55,141 bases of DNA from CAZWVA01 sp964636885 (GTDB lineage Bacteria > Desulfobacterota_D > UBA1144 > Nemesobacterales > CSP1-2). Positions 35,532 through 44,201 of this stretch are shown piece by piece (the first letter of the stretch is position 1; every line of letters begins with the position of its first letter). The notes under the pieces are model-generated. The model was not told where the DNA came from. It saw only the letters and a program-made list of their open reading frames with translations, and made no database searches. The stretch covers positions 1 to 55,141 of the forward strand of contig CAZWVA010000009.1 of NCBI GenBank assembly GCA_964636885.1, written 5' to 3'. The position numbers and the translations under genes are program-made.

Positions 35532-36698
35532 ATGAAGCTCAGCCGTAAAGAGAAAGAGGCCGTCACAGTTACGAGTCTAATCATCGCCCTACGACTCCTG
35601 GGTATATTTCTAATACTCCCCATCTTTAGCACATACGCGGTCAAATACCAAGGAGCAACGCTTACGCTTGTAGGTATAGCTTTTGGGATATACGCCCTTG
35701 CCCAGTGTGTTCTTCAAATCCCCTTTGGATGGGCAAGCGACCGTTTTGGTAGAAAACCGGTTCTCCTCCTTGGGCTCTTTATACTCTCTCTGGGAAGTGT
35801 ACTCTGCGGTATGGCCGATAACATACACCACCTTATACTCGCCCGCTTTCTTCAAGGAAGCGGGGCGGTTAGTGCCGTTGCAATGGCCGCTTTAGGGGAC
35901 CTAACCCGCCCTCAGATAAGAGCCCAGGCGTTTACCATAAGCGGCATCGCTATCGGTGTGGTTTTTATTGTAGGACTCCTCAGCGGTCCATTCCTCGCCG
36001 CCCGTTTCGGTTTTAATAGCCTTTTTTACATACTTGCCGCATTAAGCCTCTTTTCCATGTTGGTAACAGGCCTTTTTTTTCCAGAAATCAAGGTGAACGT
36101 TTCAAAGGGGGAGGAACCTAGGTTCCTGAACCTAATCCGCCATGCCGAGATTAAAAGGCTTTACCTGGCCTCTTTCATAGCCTCTTTCAACCTAAACGTA
36201 TTCTTCTTCGTCTACCCTCTAAGCTGGACCCAGTGGGGATTACATGAGGGGGAACTCTGGAGGGTCTATCTCATAATACTCATCCCAAGCGCTCTGTTTG
36301 TCTTTCCATACGTCCGGCGTGCTGAAAAACACGGAAAGCTTCGGATGCTGACACAGTCGGGATGGATCTCTATGATACTTAGTTTCCTCGTTTACCTCAT
36401 TGGCGGTATTCAAAAATGGATGCTTTACACAGCCGGAGGGGTCTTCTTCTTGGGATATACCCTCTTTCAGTCCCTTCTTCCCGCTTTTCTAACCCAGCGT
36501 GTAGGCCCTGAAAATCGCGGCTCTGCCACGGGTTTTTACAATCTGGCGAGCTTCCTTGGTTCGGCTCTGGGAGGAATGCTTGCCGGAGGCCTCTTTGACT
36601 ACAATCAAAGGCTACCCATGGTTGTAAGCCTGCTTTTCCTAGTGGTCTGGGGATTTATGGGCCTTCCAAGCCCACCAGAGCCGGATGCGATGAGTTGA
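35532..36698 (+). CDS. Major facilitator superfamily transporter
   Basis: 388 aa with about 12 hydrophobic segments. The MFS motif A is present in the loop after TM2 (GWASDRFGRKPVLLLG, near 66-80). The next segments, including ARFLQGSGAVSAVAMAALGDL, match drug/H+ antiporter family 1 (YajR-type) exporters, but there is no C-terminal YAM domain. It should export small hydrophobic or toxic compounds; the substrate cannot be assigned. It starts at ATG 35532 and is followed at 36749 by a small ORF. Confidence 0.9.
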   Translation: MKLSRKEKEAVTVTSLIIALRLLGIFLILPIFSTYAVKYQGATLTLVGIAFGIYALAQCVLQIPFGWASDRFGRKPVLLLGLFILSLGSVLCGMADNIHHLILARFLQGSGAVSAVAMAALGDLTRPQIRAQAFTISGIAIGVVFIVGLLSGPFLAARFGFNSLFYILAALSLFSMLVTGLFFPEIKVNVSKGEEPRFLNLIRHAEIKRLYLASFIASFNLNVFFFVYPLSWTQWGLHEGELWRVYLIILIPSALFVFPYVRRAEKHGKLRMLTQSGWISMILSFLVYLIGGIQKWMLYTAGGVFFLGYTLFQSLLPAFLTQRVGPENRGSATGFYNLASFLGSALGGMLAGGLFDYNQRLPMVVSLLFLVVWGFMGLPSPPEPDAMS

Positions 36699-36748
36699 GA
36701 TGTAGGGTACAGTCCCTTTCAGCGACAACAATAAAGAGGAGGGGAGAT

Positions 36749-36904
36749 ATGAAAACCCAGGTTCTACCAAATAAAGGCCGAAGTAAGGCCTCTTCCGTCC
36801 ATGACTCTATGAAGACCCCGTTTTCAACGGCAACCTTCTTTGAAACGGATAATACCGTTCTAGTAAATAGGGAAATAAAAGCGCGTAGAAAAAAGCCAAA
36901 TTGA
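36749..36904 (+). CDS. Small hypothetical protein (51 aa)
   Basis: ATG 36749 follows AGAGGAGGGGAGAT, a strong ribosome site. A longer frame from 36695 overlaps the MFS stop but has no such site. The product is basic, ending KARRKKPN, with no membrane segment and no recognised family. It lies between the MFS gene and the SEC-C gene; its stop codon overlaps a promoter-like TTGACA that may serve the next gene. Confidence 0.45.
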   Translation: MKTQVLPNKGRSKASSVHDSMKTPFSTATFFETDNTVLVNREIKARRKKPN

Positions 36905-36927
36905 CACCCTTTTCAACATGGTATAAT
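36901..36927 (+). promoter_or_regulatory. Promoter-like TTGACA/TATAAT pair
   Basis: Exact consensus hexamers TTGACA (36901-36906) and TATAAT (36922-36927), but the spacer is only 15 nt. Transcription would begin at about 36934, three bases before the SEC-C ATG at 36937, so the message would be nearly leaderless. Confidence 0.4.
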
Positions 36928-36936
36928 TTAATTCAG

Positions 36937-38280
36937 ATGAGAGAATCGGAAGAGTTTTGCCCCTGCGGCAGTGGAAAGAGGTTTGGGGATTGCTGTTATG
37001 GAAAGAACAGGGTGGTTGATCTAATTCAGTACAAATTCGATCAGGCGGAAAAAGACCTGAGGCTCAGGCTCGTTGATTTCTCCCATCGCCCTGACATACA
37101 GGCCCATATCGGGGAGGCGTTCTACATATGGAAGAACAACCCTGAACTCCTGGTTGAATCCATAGATGAAGATGACGTGGACGATCTTTCGTTTTCAAGG
37201 TTCTTCGATTGGTTCATATACGACTTTAAGCTGCTGGACGACGGAAAAAGGGTAATCGAGCGGTTCTACGAAGAGGAGAGGGAAGACCTCTCAGACGTTG
37301 AAAAAACCATACTCGATGACTGGATGGACAACCTGTATAGTTTTTTCGAGGTGGAAGAGGTATTCACTGGAGAAGGATGCCGTATAAGGGACATATTTAC
37401 CGGGGATGTGTTCAGGGTAAAAGATGTGGCGTCCTCCGAACAGATAACGGTTTCTGATATAGTCGCCGCAAGACCCCTTAAGACCGGGAGTAACCATTAT
37501 TTCTCGGGCGTTATTCTGGTGTATCCACCTTCACTTAAACCCCTTATCTTGGATTTCTTTAATCGCGAATTCAAAGAATACAAAAAGACATTCGGTAGGA
37601 AGCGCACGATAAGAGAATATCTAAAGGACTGGGGGTTTCTCATAGGAAACTACATAGAGGATACTCTAAAGCACCAGCGTTTCTTGACCCCGGAGGGAGA
37701 CGAGGTCGTCCTTGCATCGGCGATCTACACGCTCAAAGACCACAAAAAGGCCATAAAGAACCTGCGGGAGATAAAATCCCTACAGGAAATAGAAGGGGGA
37801 ACAGACGAACTCAGGGTTTTTTCATGGACCGGAGCGGATAAAAGCATGGTATACGGTATCATAGAGGTTGAAAAAGACTCTATCACAATCGAGTGCTACT
37901 CGTTTAATCTGCTCTCCAAGGCCAAAAATCTCATCGAAAAGAAGCTAAAGGGACTCGTTACCTATAAAGAAGGCAATGTAAGAGAATGGAAATCACCGAT
38001 AGATAAAGGATCCGCTCAGACGAGAAGAACCGAAGAGCCCTCTTTCAGAGCTAAGAGCGATATAGACACAGCCCTTGACGAATACTACGACGAGTGGATA
38101 AATAAACCCCTAAACGCCCTTCAAGGAAAAACACCAAAGGAGGCCATGGAAACCGAGCAGGGAAGGGAGAGACTAAACTCCATTTTAGAGGAGCTTGAGG
38201 CCCTTTATGAACATGCAAAGAAACGCGGTGAGCCTTACTACGATGTTCTAAAGCTCCGGAAAAAACTCAGGCTTGAATAG
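36937..38280 (+). CDS. SEC-C motif protein
   Basis: 447 aa from ATG 36937; a TTG at 36901 lies in the promoter-like sequence and is unlikely. The N-terminal SEC-C motif CPCGSGKRFGDCC (C8, C10, C19, C20) binds zinc, as in the SecA tail. The body (about 30-330) is acidic and unrecognised. Near the C-terminus WINKPLNALQGKTPKEAMET resembles the W-x-N-x-P-x-x-x-L-x-G-x-T-P-x-E-A element of MbcA/ParS-like domains found in many SEC-C proteins. Function is unknown; a link to translocation or ribosomes is possible but not shown. The ubiB-like gene follows after 2 nt, so they may be co-transcribed. Confidence 0.75.
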   Translation: MRESEEFCPCGSGKRFGDCCYGKNRVVDLIQYKFDQAEKDLRLRLVDFSHRPDIQAHIGEAFYIWKNNPELLVESIDEDDVDDLSFSRFFDWFIYDFKLLDDGKRVIERFYEEEREDLSDVEKTILDDWMDNLYSFFEVEEVFTGEGCRIRDIFTGDVFRVKDVASSEQITVSDIVAARPLKTGSNHYFSGVILVYPPSLKPLILDFFNREFKEYKKTFGRKRTIREYLKDWGFLIGNYIEDTLKHQRFLTPEGDEVVLASAIYTLKDHKKAIKNLREIKSLQEIEGGTDELRVFSWTGADKSMVYGIIEVEKDSITIECYSFNLLSKAKNLIEKKLKGLVTYKEGNVREWKSPIDKGSAQTRRTEEPSFRAKSDIDTALDEYYDEWINKPLNALQGKTPKEAMETEQGRERLNSILEELEALYEHAKKRGEPYYDVLKLRKKLRLE

Positions 38281-38282
38281 AG

Positions 38283-39938
38283 TTGAATGCCCTTTCGATT
38301 TTTACTAAAATCGGAGACCTCCAAAGGCTAAGGCAGATACTCTCTGTCCTGGTAAGGCACGGTTATGGACATATCGTTCAGAAATTGGGGATAAAGGACA
38401 CGAGCGTTCTCGGAATAATACTCCCCACACCCAGCGCCCAAACGGCTTCAAATCCAGAACGTCTCCGCCAGGTATTAGAGGAACTAGGCCCCACATTCGT
38501 AAAATTCGGGCAGATACTGAGCCTCCGTTCAGATTTAATTCCTCCCTCCTACACAGAGGAATTTTCAAAACTACAGGACAATGTTCCGCCCTTTCCATTT
38601 GAAGAGGTAAGAGATCAGATCCGGATTGAACTCGGTGCGGAAATCGAGGAGATCTTTTCGGACTTTGATCCCAAACCGATAGCCTCGGCATCCCTCTCAC
38701 AGGTCCACAGGGGAAGCCTTAAAGACGGCACAAGGGTCGCTGTAAAGGTCCAGCGTCCCCGAATCAGGCCGCTCATAGAAAGCGATATAGATCTACTGTA
38801 CCTCTTGGCCCGAATAGCCGAAAGGAACATCCCTGAACTCGGCTTCTACGCCCCTAGAAAGGTCGTAAGGGAGTTTGAACGTGCGGTGAGCAGGGAACTC
38901 GACTTCACAATAGAGGCCGCAAACGCGGAGCGGTTTAGAAGGAACTTTAATGGAAGTAACGAAGTATACTTCCCCGGGGTCTACAACGAGCTTTCGGGAA
39001 AAAGGATTCTAACAATGGATTTCGTGGACGGAATAAAGATCACCGATACCCAGTCTTTCGGATATGACCCAAAGCTCATTGCGAGGCTTGGACTCAAAGC
39101 CGTTGTGGAAATGGTATTTCGTGATGGGTTCTTCCACGCTGATCCCCATCCAGGAAACGTGTTTGTTATGGAAGGCAACAGGCTTGCGTATCTTGACCTT
39201 GGACTCGTAGGAAGGGTAAGAGAGGATGTAAGGGATAAGATGCTGCAACTCCTTCTCGCAATCATAAGGGAGGACTTCGAGGAGGTCGTAAGGATATTCT
39301 ATAAAATCGGAATAAAGGAAGACGATGTGGACATGTCGGAGTTCCGTGCCGACGTCATCGATGTTTGCGAGAAGCATTTTGGAAAGCCGCTTAAATACAT
39401 AGAGCTTGGGGCGTTTATCAAGGATATACTGGAAGGGTCCTTCAGGCATAGGATAAGGATCCCATACGAATACGCCCTTATGTGCAAGGCCCTTATCACA
39501 ATGGAAGGGGTCTGGAAAAAGCTTGACCCAGAGATAAACATCTTTAAGGAATCGCATCCCTACCTCGTTGATATATTCAAGAAAAGGTACAACCCAAATA
39601 GGATCACAAGGGATCTCACAAAGACACTAATAACCCTTACGGGAATCGCTCAGGAAGCTCCCCCCAAGATAAGGGGTTTATTAGACAGTCTCGAAAGTGG
39701 CAGGTTTAAGGTTCGTGTAGAAGACCCAGGGGCAGAAAAGAGAACAGCCAGGTGGGAGAAAACCGTAAACCGTATCATTCTTACCGTTCTAACCTCAACC
39801 ATAGTATTGGTTTCACTTACACTTATGGTTCTCGGAAAATCGGCGTGGGCCACCTTTTTTAGCCTCTTGGGATTCCTACTTGCCGGGTTCCTAGGCCTCT
39901 GGACTATACTCTCAATCCTGAGATCAGGAACATTTTAG
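38283..39938 (+). CDS. UbiB/AarF/ABC1 atypical kinase family protein
   Basis: 551 aa. The TTG start at 38283 lies 2 nt after the previous stop; no ATG is close. The conserved KxGQ motif is at 74-77 (KFGQ), followed by SLRSDLIPP, ASLSQVHRG, KVQRP and the catalytic FFHADPHPGN. Two hydrophobic segments at the C-terminus (about 495-515 and 520-545) anchor it to the membrane. UbiB proteins are ATPases needed for ubiquinone synthesis; related members exist in quinone-free pathways. ubiE lies at 45797, supporting a quinone role, but the genes are not adjacent. Confidence 0.93.
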   Translation: MNALSIFTKIGDLQRLRQILSVLVRHGYGHIVQKLGIKDTSVLGIILPTPSAQTASNPERLRQVLEELGPTFVKFGQILSLRSDLIPPSYTEEFSKLQDNVPPFPFEEVRDQIRIELGAEIEEIFSDFDPKPIASASLSQVHRGSLKDGTRVAVKVQRPRIRPLIESDIDLLYLLARIAERNIPELGFYAPRKVVREFERAVSRELDFTIEAANAERFRRNFNGSNEVYFPGVYNELSGKRILTMDFVDGIKITDTQSFGYDPKLIARLGLKAVVEMVFRDGFFHADPHPGNVFVMEGNRLAYLDLGLVGRVREDVRDKMLQLLLAIIREDFEEVVRIFYKIGIKEDDVDMSEFRADVIDVCEKHFGKPLKYIELGAFIKDILEGSFRHRIRIPYEYALMCKALITMEGVWKKLDPEINIFKESHPYLVDIFKKRYNPNRITRDLTKTLITLTGIAQEAPPKIRGLLDSLESGRFKVRVEDPGAEKRTARWEKTVNRIILTVLTSTIVLVSLTLMVLGKSAWATFFSLLGFLLAGFLGLWTILSILRSGTF

Positions 39939-39974
39939 TAGAGGGCGAGTCTTGTAATTACCTCAGGGAAACCC

Positions 39975-40460
39975 CTAACCCACTGCCTTCTGTCTCTCAT
40001 ATAGAAAGAGGAGAACCAAGACCAGAAGAACAGCTAGAGACGTCTGAAGAACCATAACCGATGCGATCTTCAGATAGGCAAAAAGGGGACTCACATAGAG
40101 TATAAGCCATCCCCCCGCTATATCTCCAAAGGCAGAAAGGAACGATGCAACTATTATGATCGACTTCCAGAGGTTTCTTATCCGCGTAAAGAGAATCAGG
40201 TGGTTTAGGGTTACAAGGATTATCGCCATTGAGAAGAAATGGAAGTGTGCCTCCTCGAGCATACCTACATAGGTCTTTGGAGGACGAAAGGTCTCCTCGT
40301 TCCCTCTGTAGTACTCCACAACGGAACCGTAGCTAAATCCGATTTTGAGGTAGAGAAGGAGGTTTGTCAACCAGAGGAAGAAAAAGAAGACAAGTGTAAA
40401 CACTATAACTAGTTTTAAGAGGCCGTTTTTTCTTATATCTCCAGAAATAAAGAATCTCAA
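39975..40460 (-). CDS. Multi-spanning membrane protein, partner of the FMN-binding protein
   Basis: 161 aa with about four membrane segments (14-38, 72-91, 97-119 and 126-155). The second begins LEEAHFHFFSMA and continues to LNHLIL, placing H72, H74 and H87 in or near the membrane, possible heme or metal ligands. The loop ETFRPPKTYVGM is Pro-rich. I do not recognise a named family. The start is 1 nt after the stop of the FMN-binding gene, so the two are coupled and probably form a complex. An electron-transfer role from the quinol pool is inferred from context only. Confidence 0.7.
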   Translation of the reverse strand: MRFFISGDIRKNGLLKLVIVFTLVFFFFLWLTNLLLYLKIGFSYGSVVEYYRGNEETFRPPKTYVGMLEEAHFHFFSMAIILVTLNHLILFTRIRNLWKSIIIVASFLSAFGDIAGGWLILYVSPLFAYLKIASVMVLQTSLAVLLVLVLLFLYERQKAVG

Positions 40461-40461
40461 C

Positions 40462-41028
40462 TCAGTTCTTTCCTCCTGTCGCTACCTCGTTTTTCCCTTG
40501 AACGGCCACCTGGAAAACGGCCACGATCCTTCTTACCGCTCTAACCATCGAGTTAGAGGTAATAGTGGCTCCCGTTATATTTGGAATCCCATTTCCGATA
40601 CGGAGGGAGTCCTCTAGTGTTTTTCCAGAAAACCGATGCACCCAGTTTTTTCCCGGCATATAGTCGGGGGGTTCAAAAAAGGCAAGGATCTCCACCTGTC
40701 TTATGGTCCCGTCAGGGTTTATGACGACCATTATGGTCTCGGTTACGGTCCTTAAAAGGTGCGTGTCTATCACAGCGTAGCCAAGGGTATCACTCCCCTT
40801 TCTTCCCACGTAGAAGATGTATAATTTCGAATCGAGATTCGATCTTGCGATTCCCTCTATCTTCTTAGCCTGTCCCTCGGTGAGAAAAACGGTCTTCTTC
40901 TCAACGCGGTCCGCATCGGGAAAAGCGAGTTTTAAAGCCTCATCCCTTGTCATATAAACCCTGGAAAAAGACGGGTATGAGACGAGTAGGGCGAGGCAAA
41001 TCGAAAGAGGCAAAGCGATTCTTAGCAT
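40462..41028 (-). CDS. Periplasmic FMN-binding domain protein (NqrC/RnfG-like)
   Basis: 188 aa. A signal peptide (about residues 3-22) puts it in the periplasm. The C-terminal FMN-binding domain has VVINPDGTIRQVEIL near 101-115 and PNITGATITS near 149-158. The TGAT (152-155) is the motif that ApbE flavinylates in NqrC and RnfG, with T155 the expected acceptor; the usual Asp three residues before it is Pro149 here. The gene is downstream of the porin, after a hairpin at 41057-41079, and an apbE gene lies close by. It likely carries covalent FMN and transfers electrons across the periplasm. Confidence 0.85.
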   Translation of the reverse strand: MLRIALPLSICLALLVSYPSFSRVYMTRDEALKLAFPDADRVEKKTVFLTEGQAKKIEGIARSNLDSKLYIFYVGRKGSDTLGYAVIDTHLLRTVTETIMVVINPDGTIRQVEILAFFEPPDYMPGKNWVHRFSGKTLEDSLRIGNGIPNITGATITSNSMVRAVRRIVAVFQVAVQGKNEVATGGKN

Positions 41029-41056
41029 AGGAAAAAGGGTCCTTTATATAAAATTA

Positions 41057-41079
41057 GGGCATGGCCTCTTGCCATGCCC
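41057..41079 (-). terminator. Intra-operon hairpin (attenuating terminator) after the porin gene
   Basis: Arms GGGCATGGC and GCCATGCCC form a perfect 9-bp stem with a 5-nt loop, followed on the minus strand by TAATTTTATA. It should end most porin transcripts and let a fraction continue into the FMN-binding and membrane-protein genes, giving the porin in excess. Confidence 0.6.
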
Positions 41080-41098
41080 CCGGAATATTTAACCTGAC

Positions 41099-42490
41099 TT
41101 AGAACACATATCCAAGACCGACATTAAACTGGTTATTGGCCGTGTCGTTGTCGTTTCTTCTATCCTGAAAGTCGAGCTTTATTACCACATTGGGAATGGG
41201 CTTATAACTAAGGCCATAGGTTACGGTTATGCGGTCGTTTGCGGGATCTCTTTCAAATCCGGATGGCACCTTGAATTGGGTATCATACTTCTCGAACCTG
41301 ATAAATGGGGTAAGGTATCTGAGATACTGATTTAGATCAACCAGGGATAGCACATTATAGCCGGCTTCGACATACCAACCGTACATCTCTTTTCCTATGG
41401 ACTCCTTCCCCGTAAATCCGTTATTCAGGTTTATGAGGGAGGCATCCCCTATCTTAGTAAAGGCAAATAGACCCCTTGCCTCGAATCCCCTGTATAGAAA
41501 CTGGGCGTCCGCTTCGTATATCTGCACCAAGCCGTCTATCGTCTCGCCATCCACCTTTTCGTTTTGACCGGATCGCCCTACATAGAACGAACCACCGAGC
41601 TTAAGTCCTGGTATTCCGTCATATTCGGACCGTGCCACAAAAGCAACGTCGTTTATCCTCGCCCTACTCCCATCGCCCCTTCCCTCCCTGATACCCTCGC
41701 TGGCGTCAAAGCCCCTCGAATCAAGACCGTTTAAGACATAAGCCCTGTAGTTTAGACCCGGTACGATCTGACCGAAGATGCCAACCCCCAGCTCCCTCCA
41801 CGTAGTTGGAATTATGAATCTCTCGACATCGGGTCTTAAAACGCCGAAGAAGGTCGTCGGCTCGTGGACCTCATTAATGATACCTATAGGCACAAGGTTA
41901 AGCCCGGCACGTATATTCAGGTAATCGTTGAGAAGGAAATTCACGTTCGCAAATTCAACCGCGACCTCACCGGACCTATCGTCTAGGTTTTCTTCCGTCT
42001 TTCCATGTTCAAATTCTATCTCCGAGTTGAATATTATCCTGTCAGAGTATTTATAGCCAAAATAGAGAACCGCCCTTAGCATATCAGCAATGTTATCCGA
42101 CCTCCTTTTGAATTCGGCGGTAGCTTCACCATAGCCGCCTATGGATACCCCCTTATCCGCAAGATAGACCTTAGATGCGGCAGGCCCCGCCCCGTAAACC
42201 TGCTGATACGTTGGCTCCTTAACCACGGCCGCAGATTTTATGTTCTCTATCTCTTCGGCAAGCACGTCAAGCTTCTCCTCGATTTCCTTTACCTTCTTTT
42301 CGGCTATCCCTTCCGACTTCAGGTTTTGAACCTCCTCCGTAAGGCTTTGAATCCTCTTCTCAAGTTCTTTTATCCGTTCCTCCTGCGTCGTCTCCTGAGC
42401 GGAAGAAGTAAGGTCGGCTGGAAGTAAAAGCAGGGCAAAAACCGAAATAAAAACGCCATAGAACAGGCGACTCGAACACTTATCCTTCAT
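41099..42490 (-). CDS. Outer-membrane porin with N-terminal coiled coil
   Basis: 463 aa. A signal peptide (about 10-31, SSAQ) is followed by a coiled coil (about 35-90; ERIKELEKRIQSLTEEVQ and later EEKLDVLAEEIENI). Then comes a beta-rich barrel with alternating aromatic residues, ending in GLGYVF, the terminal Phe recognised by the Bam machinery. The domain order resembles phosphate-selective or DcaP-like trimeric porins. A good promoter with a Fur-box-like site lies immediately upstream, and AGGAGG precedes the ATG. Iron-responsive expression is therefore inferred. The transported substrate is unknown. Confidence 0.8.
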   Translation of the reverse strand: MKDKCSSRLFYGVFISVFALLLLPADLTSSAQETTQEERIKELEKRIQSLTEEVQNLKSEGIAEKKVKEIEEKLDVLAEEIENIKSAAVVKEPTYQQVYGAGPAASKVYLADKGVSIGGYGEATAEFKRRSDNIADMLRAVLYFGYKYSDRIIFNSEIEFEHGKTEENLDDRSGEVAVEFANVNFLLNDYLNIRAGLNLVPIGIINEVHEPTTFFGVLRPDVERFIIPTTWRELGVGIFGQIVPGLNYRAYVLNGLDSRGFDASEGIREGRGDGSRARINDVAFVARSEYDGIPGLKLGGSFYVGRSGQNEKVDGETIDGLVQIYEADAQFLYRGFEARGLFAFTKIGDASLINLNNGFTGKESIGKEMYGWYVEAGYNVLSLVDLNQYLRYLTPFIRFEKYDTQFKVPSGFERDPANDRITVTYGLSYKPIPNVVIKLDFQDRRNDNDTANNQFNVGLGYVF

Positions 42491-42508
42491 CTCGATCCTC
42501 CTTTATTT

Positions 42509-42527
42509 AAATTGAAATTCATTTTCA
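42509..42527 (-). promoter_or_regulatory. Fur-box-like operator before the porin
   Basis: AAATTGAAATTCATTTTCA, a near palindrome of the Fur type (TGAAAATgaATTTCAa on the minus strand). It lies 5 nt downstream of the -10, over the expected transcription start, a classical repressor position. An identical 19-mer is at 44170-44188. Confidence 0.65.
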
Positions 42528-42532
42528 GAATC

Positions 42533-42560
42533 AAAATACCAGGCTCTATCTACCTGTCAA
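42533..42560 (-). promoter_or_regulatory. Sigma-70-type promoter for the porin operon
   Basis: On the minus strand TTGACA (42560-42555), a 16-nt spacer and TATTTT (42538-42533), followed by the Fur-box-like site. Confidence 0.6.
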
Positions 42561-42641
42561 GAGGGAATGAAAATAAAACACAGAGGAGAGAAAAAAGAAA
42601 GGTACGGTCGAGAACTACTATGGATACGTCCAAAAATCGCC

Positions 42642-43646
42642 CTATGAACCGACACCTGAAACCTCGAGGCTTTTGAAAAAGGGATCCTTGTATATAGAGA
42701 GGCCTCCTTTCTCCTCCGTTACTATCATAGCCCCTACCCCATCAAGATCGCTAAGGATACGGATTCCCTCCCTCTTTCCCAAAACGGAGATACCCGTTGA
42801 AAGGGCATCGGCATCGGTGGCATTTCCGGCAACCACAGTGACGGAAGGAACGGAAGAAACGGGAAGACCGGTTCTCGGGTCAACTATGTGAGAGAAGCGC
42901 CTACCCCGTATCTCGAAATACCTTTCGTAGTCTCCTGAGGTGGAAACGGCCATATCCCTAATCTCAATAAGGGTAAGAACCCGGTCATTATTACGCGGGT
43001 GTTGAACCCCAACAATCCATCCCTTTTCCCCCGGCGGGGAGCCAATGGCGTACATATTCCCGCTAAAATTCACTATCCCGCTTTTAATCCCCCTGCTTTT
43101 TAGAATTCGGACGGCCCTATCAACAGCGTACCCCTTCCCTATCCCCCCGAAGTCAAGGGAAAGGCAGGGCGATTTTATATCTATCTCCCCTTTGGCGGGA
43201 TAAAGCTCTACTTTCCTGAATCCAACACACTCGGAAACGGTTTTCTTTATAGTCTCCGAGTCTGGAATGACGTTTTTCCTTTGACCCATCCTCCAAAGAT
43301 CGATTAGCCTTCCTACAGTTATATCAAACGCCCCATCCGTTAGATAAGAAAAATAGAGAGAACGCCTAGTGAGCTCAAAAAACTCGGGCGGAACCGGAAC
43401 CCTTCCATTTCCGGCAAGGGAATTTATCTCTGAGAGTCTGCTATCCGGTTTATAGTTACTCAGCATATCGTCTAGCCTTTTTACCTCTGAGTAGGCTTCA
43501 AAAACAGCATTATTGCATGATTCTCTACCTTCTTCACAGTAGACTTTAAATTCGAGTACTGTACCCATAACAAAAAACGCCCTTTCAACGAGAATGGGTT
43601 TTGTAAAAAGGGCTAGAGAAACTAAAAGAACAGGTATTAGACCCAT
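42642..43646 (-). CDS. apbE: FAD:protein FMN transferase
   Basis: 334 aa. ApbE attaches FMN covalently to Thr or Ser of FMN-binding proteins in the periplasm. An N-terminal hydrophobic segment (about 2-17) serves as signal or anchor. MGTVLEF at 27-33, DGAFDITVG at 104-112, the Mg/FAD-binding DFGGIGKGYA at 165-174, SHIVDPRTG at 252-260 and ATDADALST at 276-284 are all present. The likely target is the FMN-binding protein two genes downstream (40462-41028). It follows the small CxC protein gene on the same strand by 187 nt, so the Fur-type site at 44170 may also control it. Confidence 0.95.
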   Translation of the reverse strand: MGLIPVLLVSLALFTKPILVERAFFVMGTVLEFKVYCEEGRESCNNAVFEAYSEVKRLDDMLSNYKPDSRLSEINSLAGNGRVPVPPEFFELTRRSLYFSYLTDGAFDITVGRLIDLWRMGQRKNVIPDSETIKKTVSECVGFRKVELYPAKGEIDIKSPCLSLDFGGIGKGYAVDRAVRILKSRGIKSGIVNFSGNMYAIGSPPGEKGWIVGVQHPRNNDRVLTLIEIRDMAVSTSGDYERYFEIRGRRFSHIVDPRTGLPVSSVPSVTVVAGNATDADALSTGISVLGKREGIRILSDLDGVGAMIVTEEKGGLSIYKDPFFKSLEVSGVGS

Positions 43647-43833
43647 GAACTAAATTCCACCTTTAGAGACTTCATCCTATCTAACACCATGGGGATGGAT
43701 AGTAGTGACTACAACTAAGAACCTACAAGGAGTACTTTTCTGCGCTTTATTAAAAACCTGGACGTATGTGCTATACGAATACTTCCTACCATAACGATAC
43801 ATCCCCCCATTTAGCTAATAAGAAAGCCTTAAT

Positions 43834-44064
43834 CTATGCGTCTTCTCCGGTAAATCTCTTTTCACCCAAATCACATATGGCATCGAGTTCAAGGGCCTCA
43901 ATAAGCATCTCAGTGAGGTTCAGAATATCCCTGTGAGTCAATCTCAGAGTTATATTCCCTACGGAAAGATGGTACGAATCACAGCACCTGCATTTATTGA
44001 CGCTACCGATATTGGATCTTGAAAGAAGTAACGCCTCTGTTTTATAGGCATGGATTCTTCTCAT
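43834..44064 (-). CDS. Small CxC protein, paralog 1
   Basis: 76 aa, soluble, with a Cys knot CRCC at 25-28 and then DSYHLSVGNITLRLTHRD and a C-terminal helix. The GNITLRL element and CxC before it are shared with the protein at 44354-44596. The pattern C-x-C-x2-4-YhhohG-x-hTLRLo is like small proteins I associate with DUF6686-type families, but I cannot verify that. GAGGAG lies 7 nt before the ATG. The promoter at 44202-44230 and the Fur-box-like site at 44170 precede it, so it is probably expressed under iron limitation. Metal or cluster binding is plausible. Confidence 0.7.
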   Translation of the reverse strand: MRRIHAYKTEALLLSRSNIGSVNKCRCCDSYHLSVGNITLRLTHRDILNLTEMLIEALELDAICDLGEKRFTGEDA

Positions 44065-44169
44065 GCTTTTCTCCTCTAAACTAGATTGAAAAAGCGCCTA
44101 TAAGGAACTGGACTTGTTTGAGAATATTAAAACAAGGGATTCCTTTTCAAATCCGGCCCTATCTTATTA

Positions 44170-44188
44170 AAATTGAAATTCATTTTCA
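44170..44188 (-). promoter_or_regulatory. Fur-box-like operator before the CxC gene
   Basis: The 19-bp AAATTGAAATTCATTTTCA is identical to that at 42509-42527. The match extends rightward into ATAATGATGAC, giving a second overlapping half-site, as in extended Fur boxes. It lies about 14 nt downstream of the -10. Confidence 0.65.
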
Positions 44189-44201
44189 TAATGATGACTT
44201 T

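Noticed and set aside
39009..39557. 182-aa leftward ORF
   Set aside because: It is antisense to the UbiB-like kinase, which has its complete conserved motifs.
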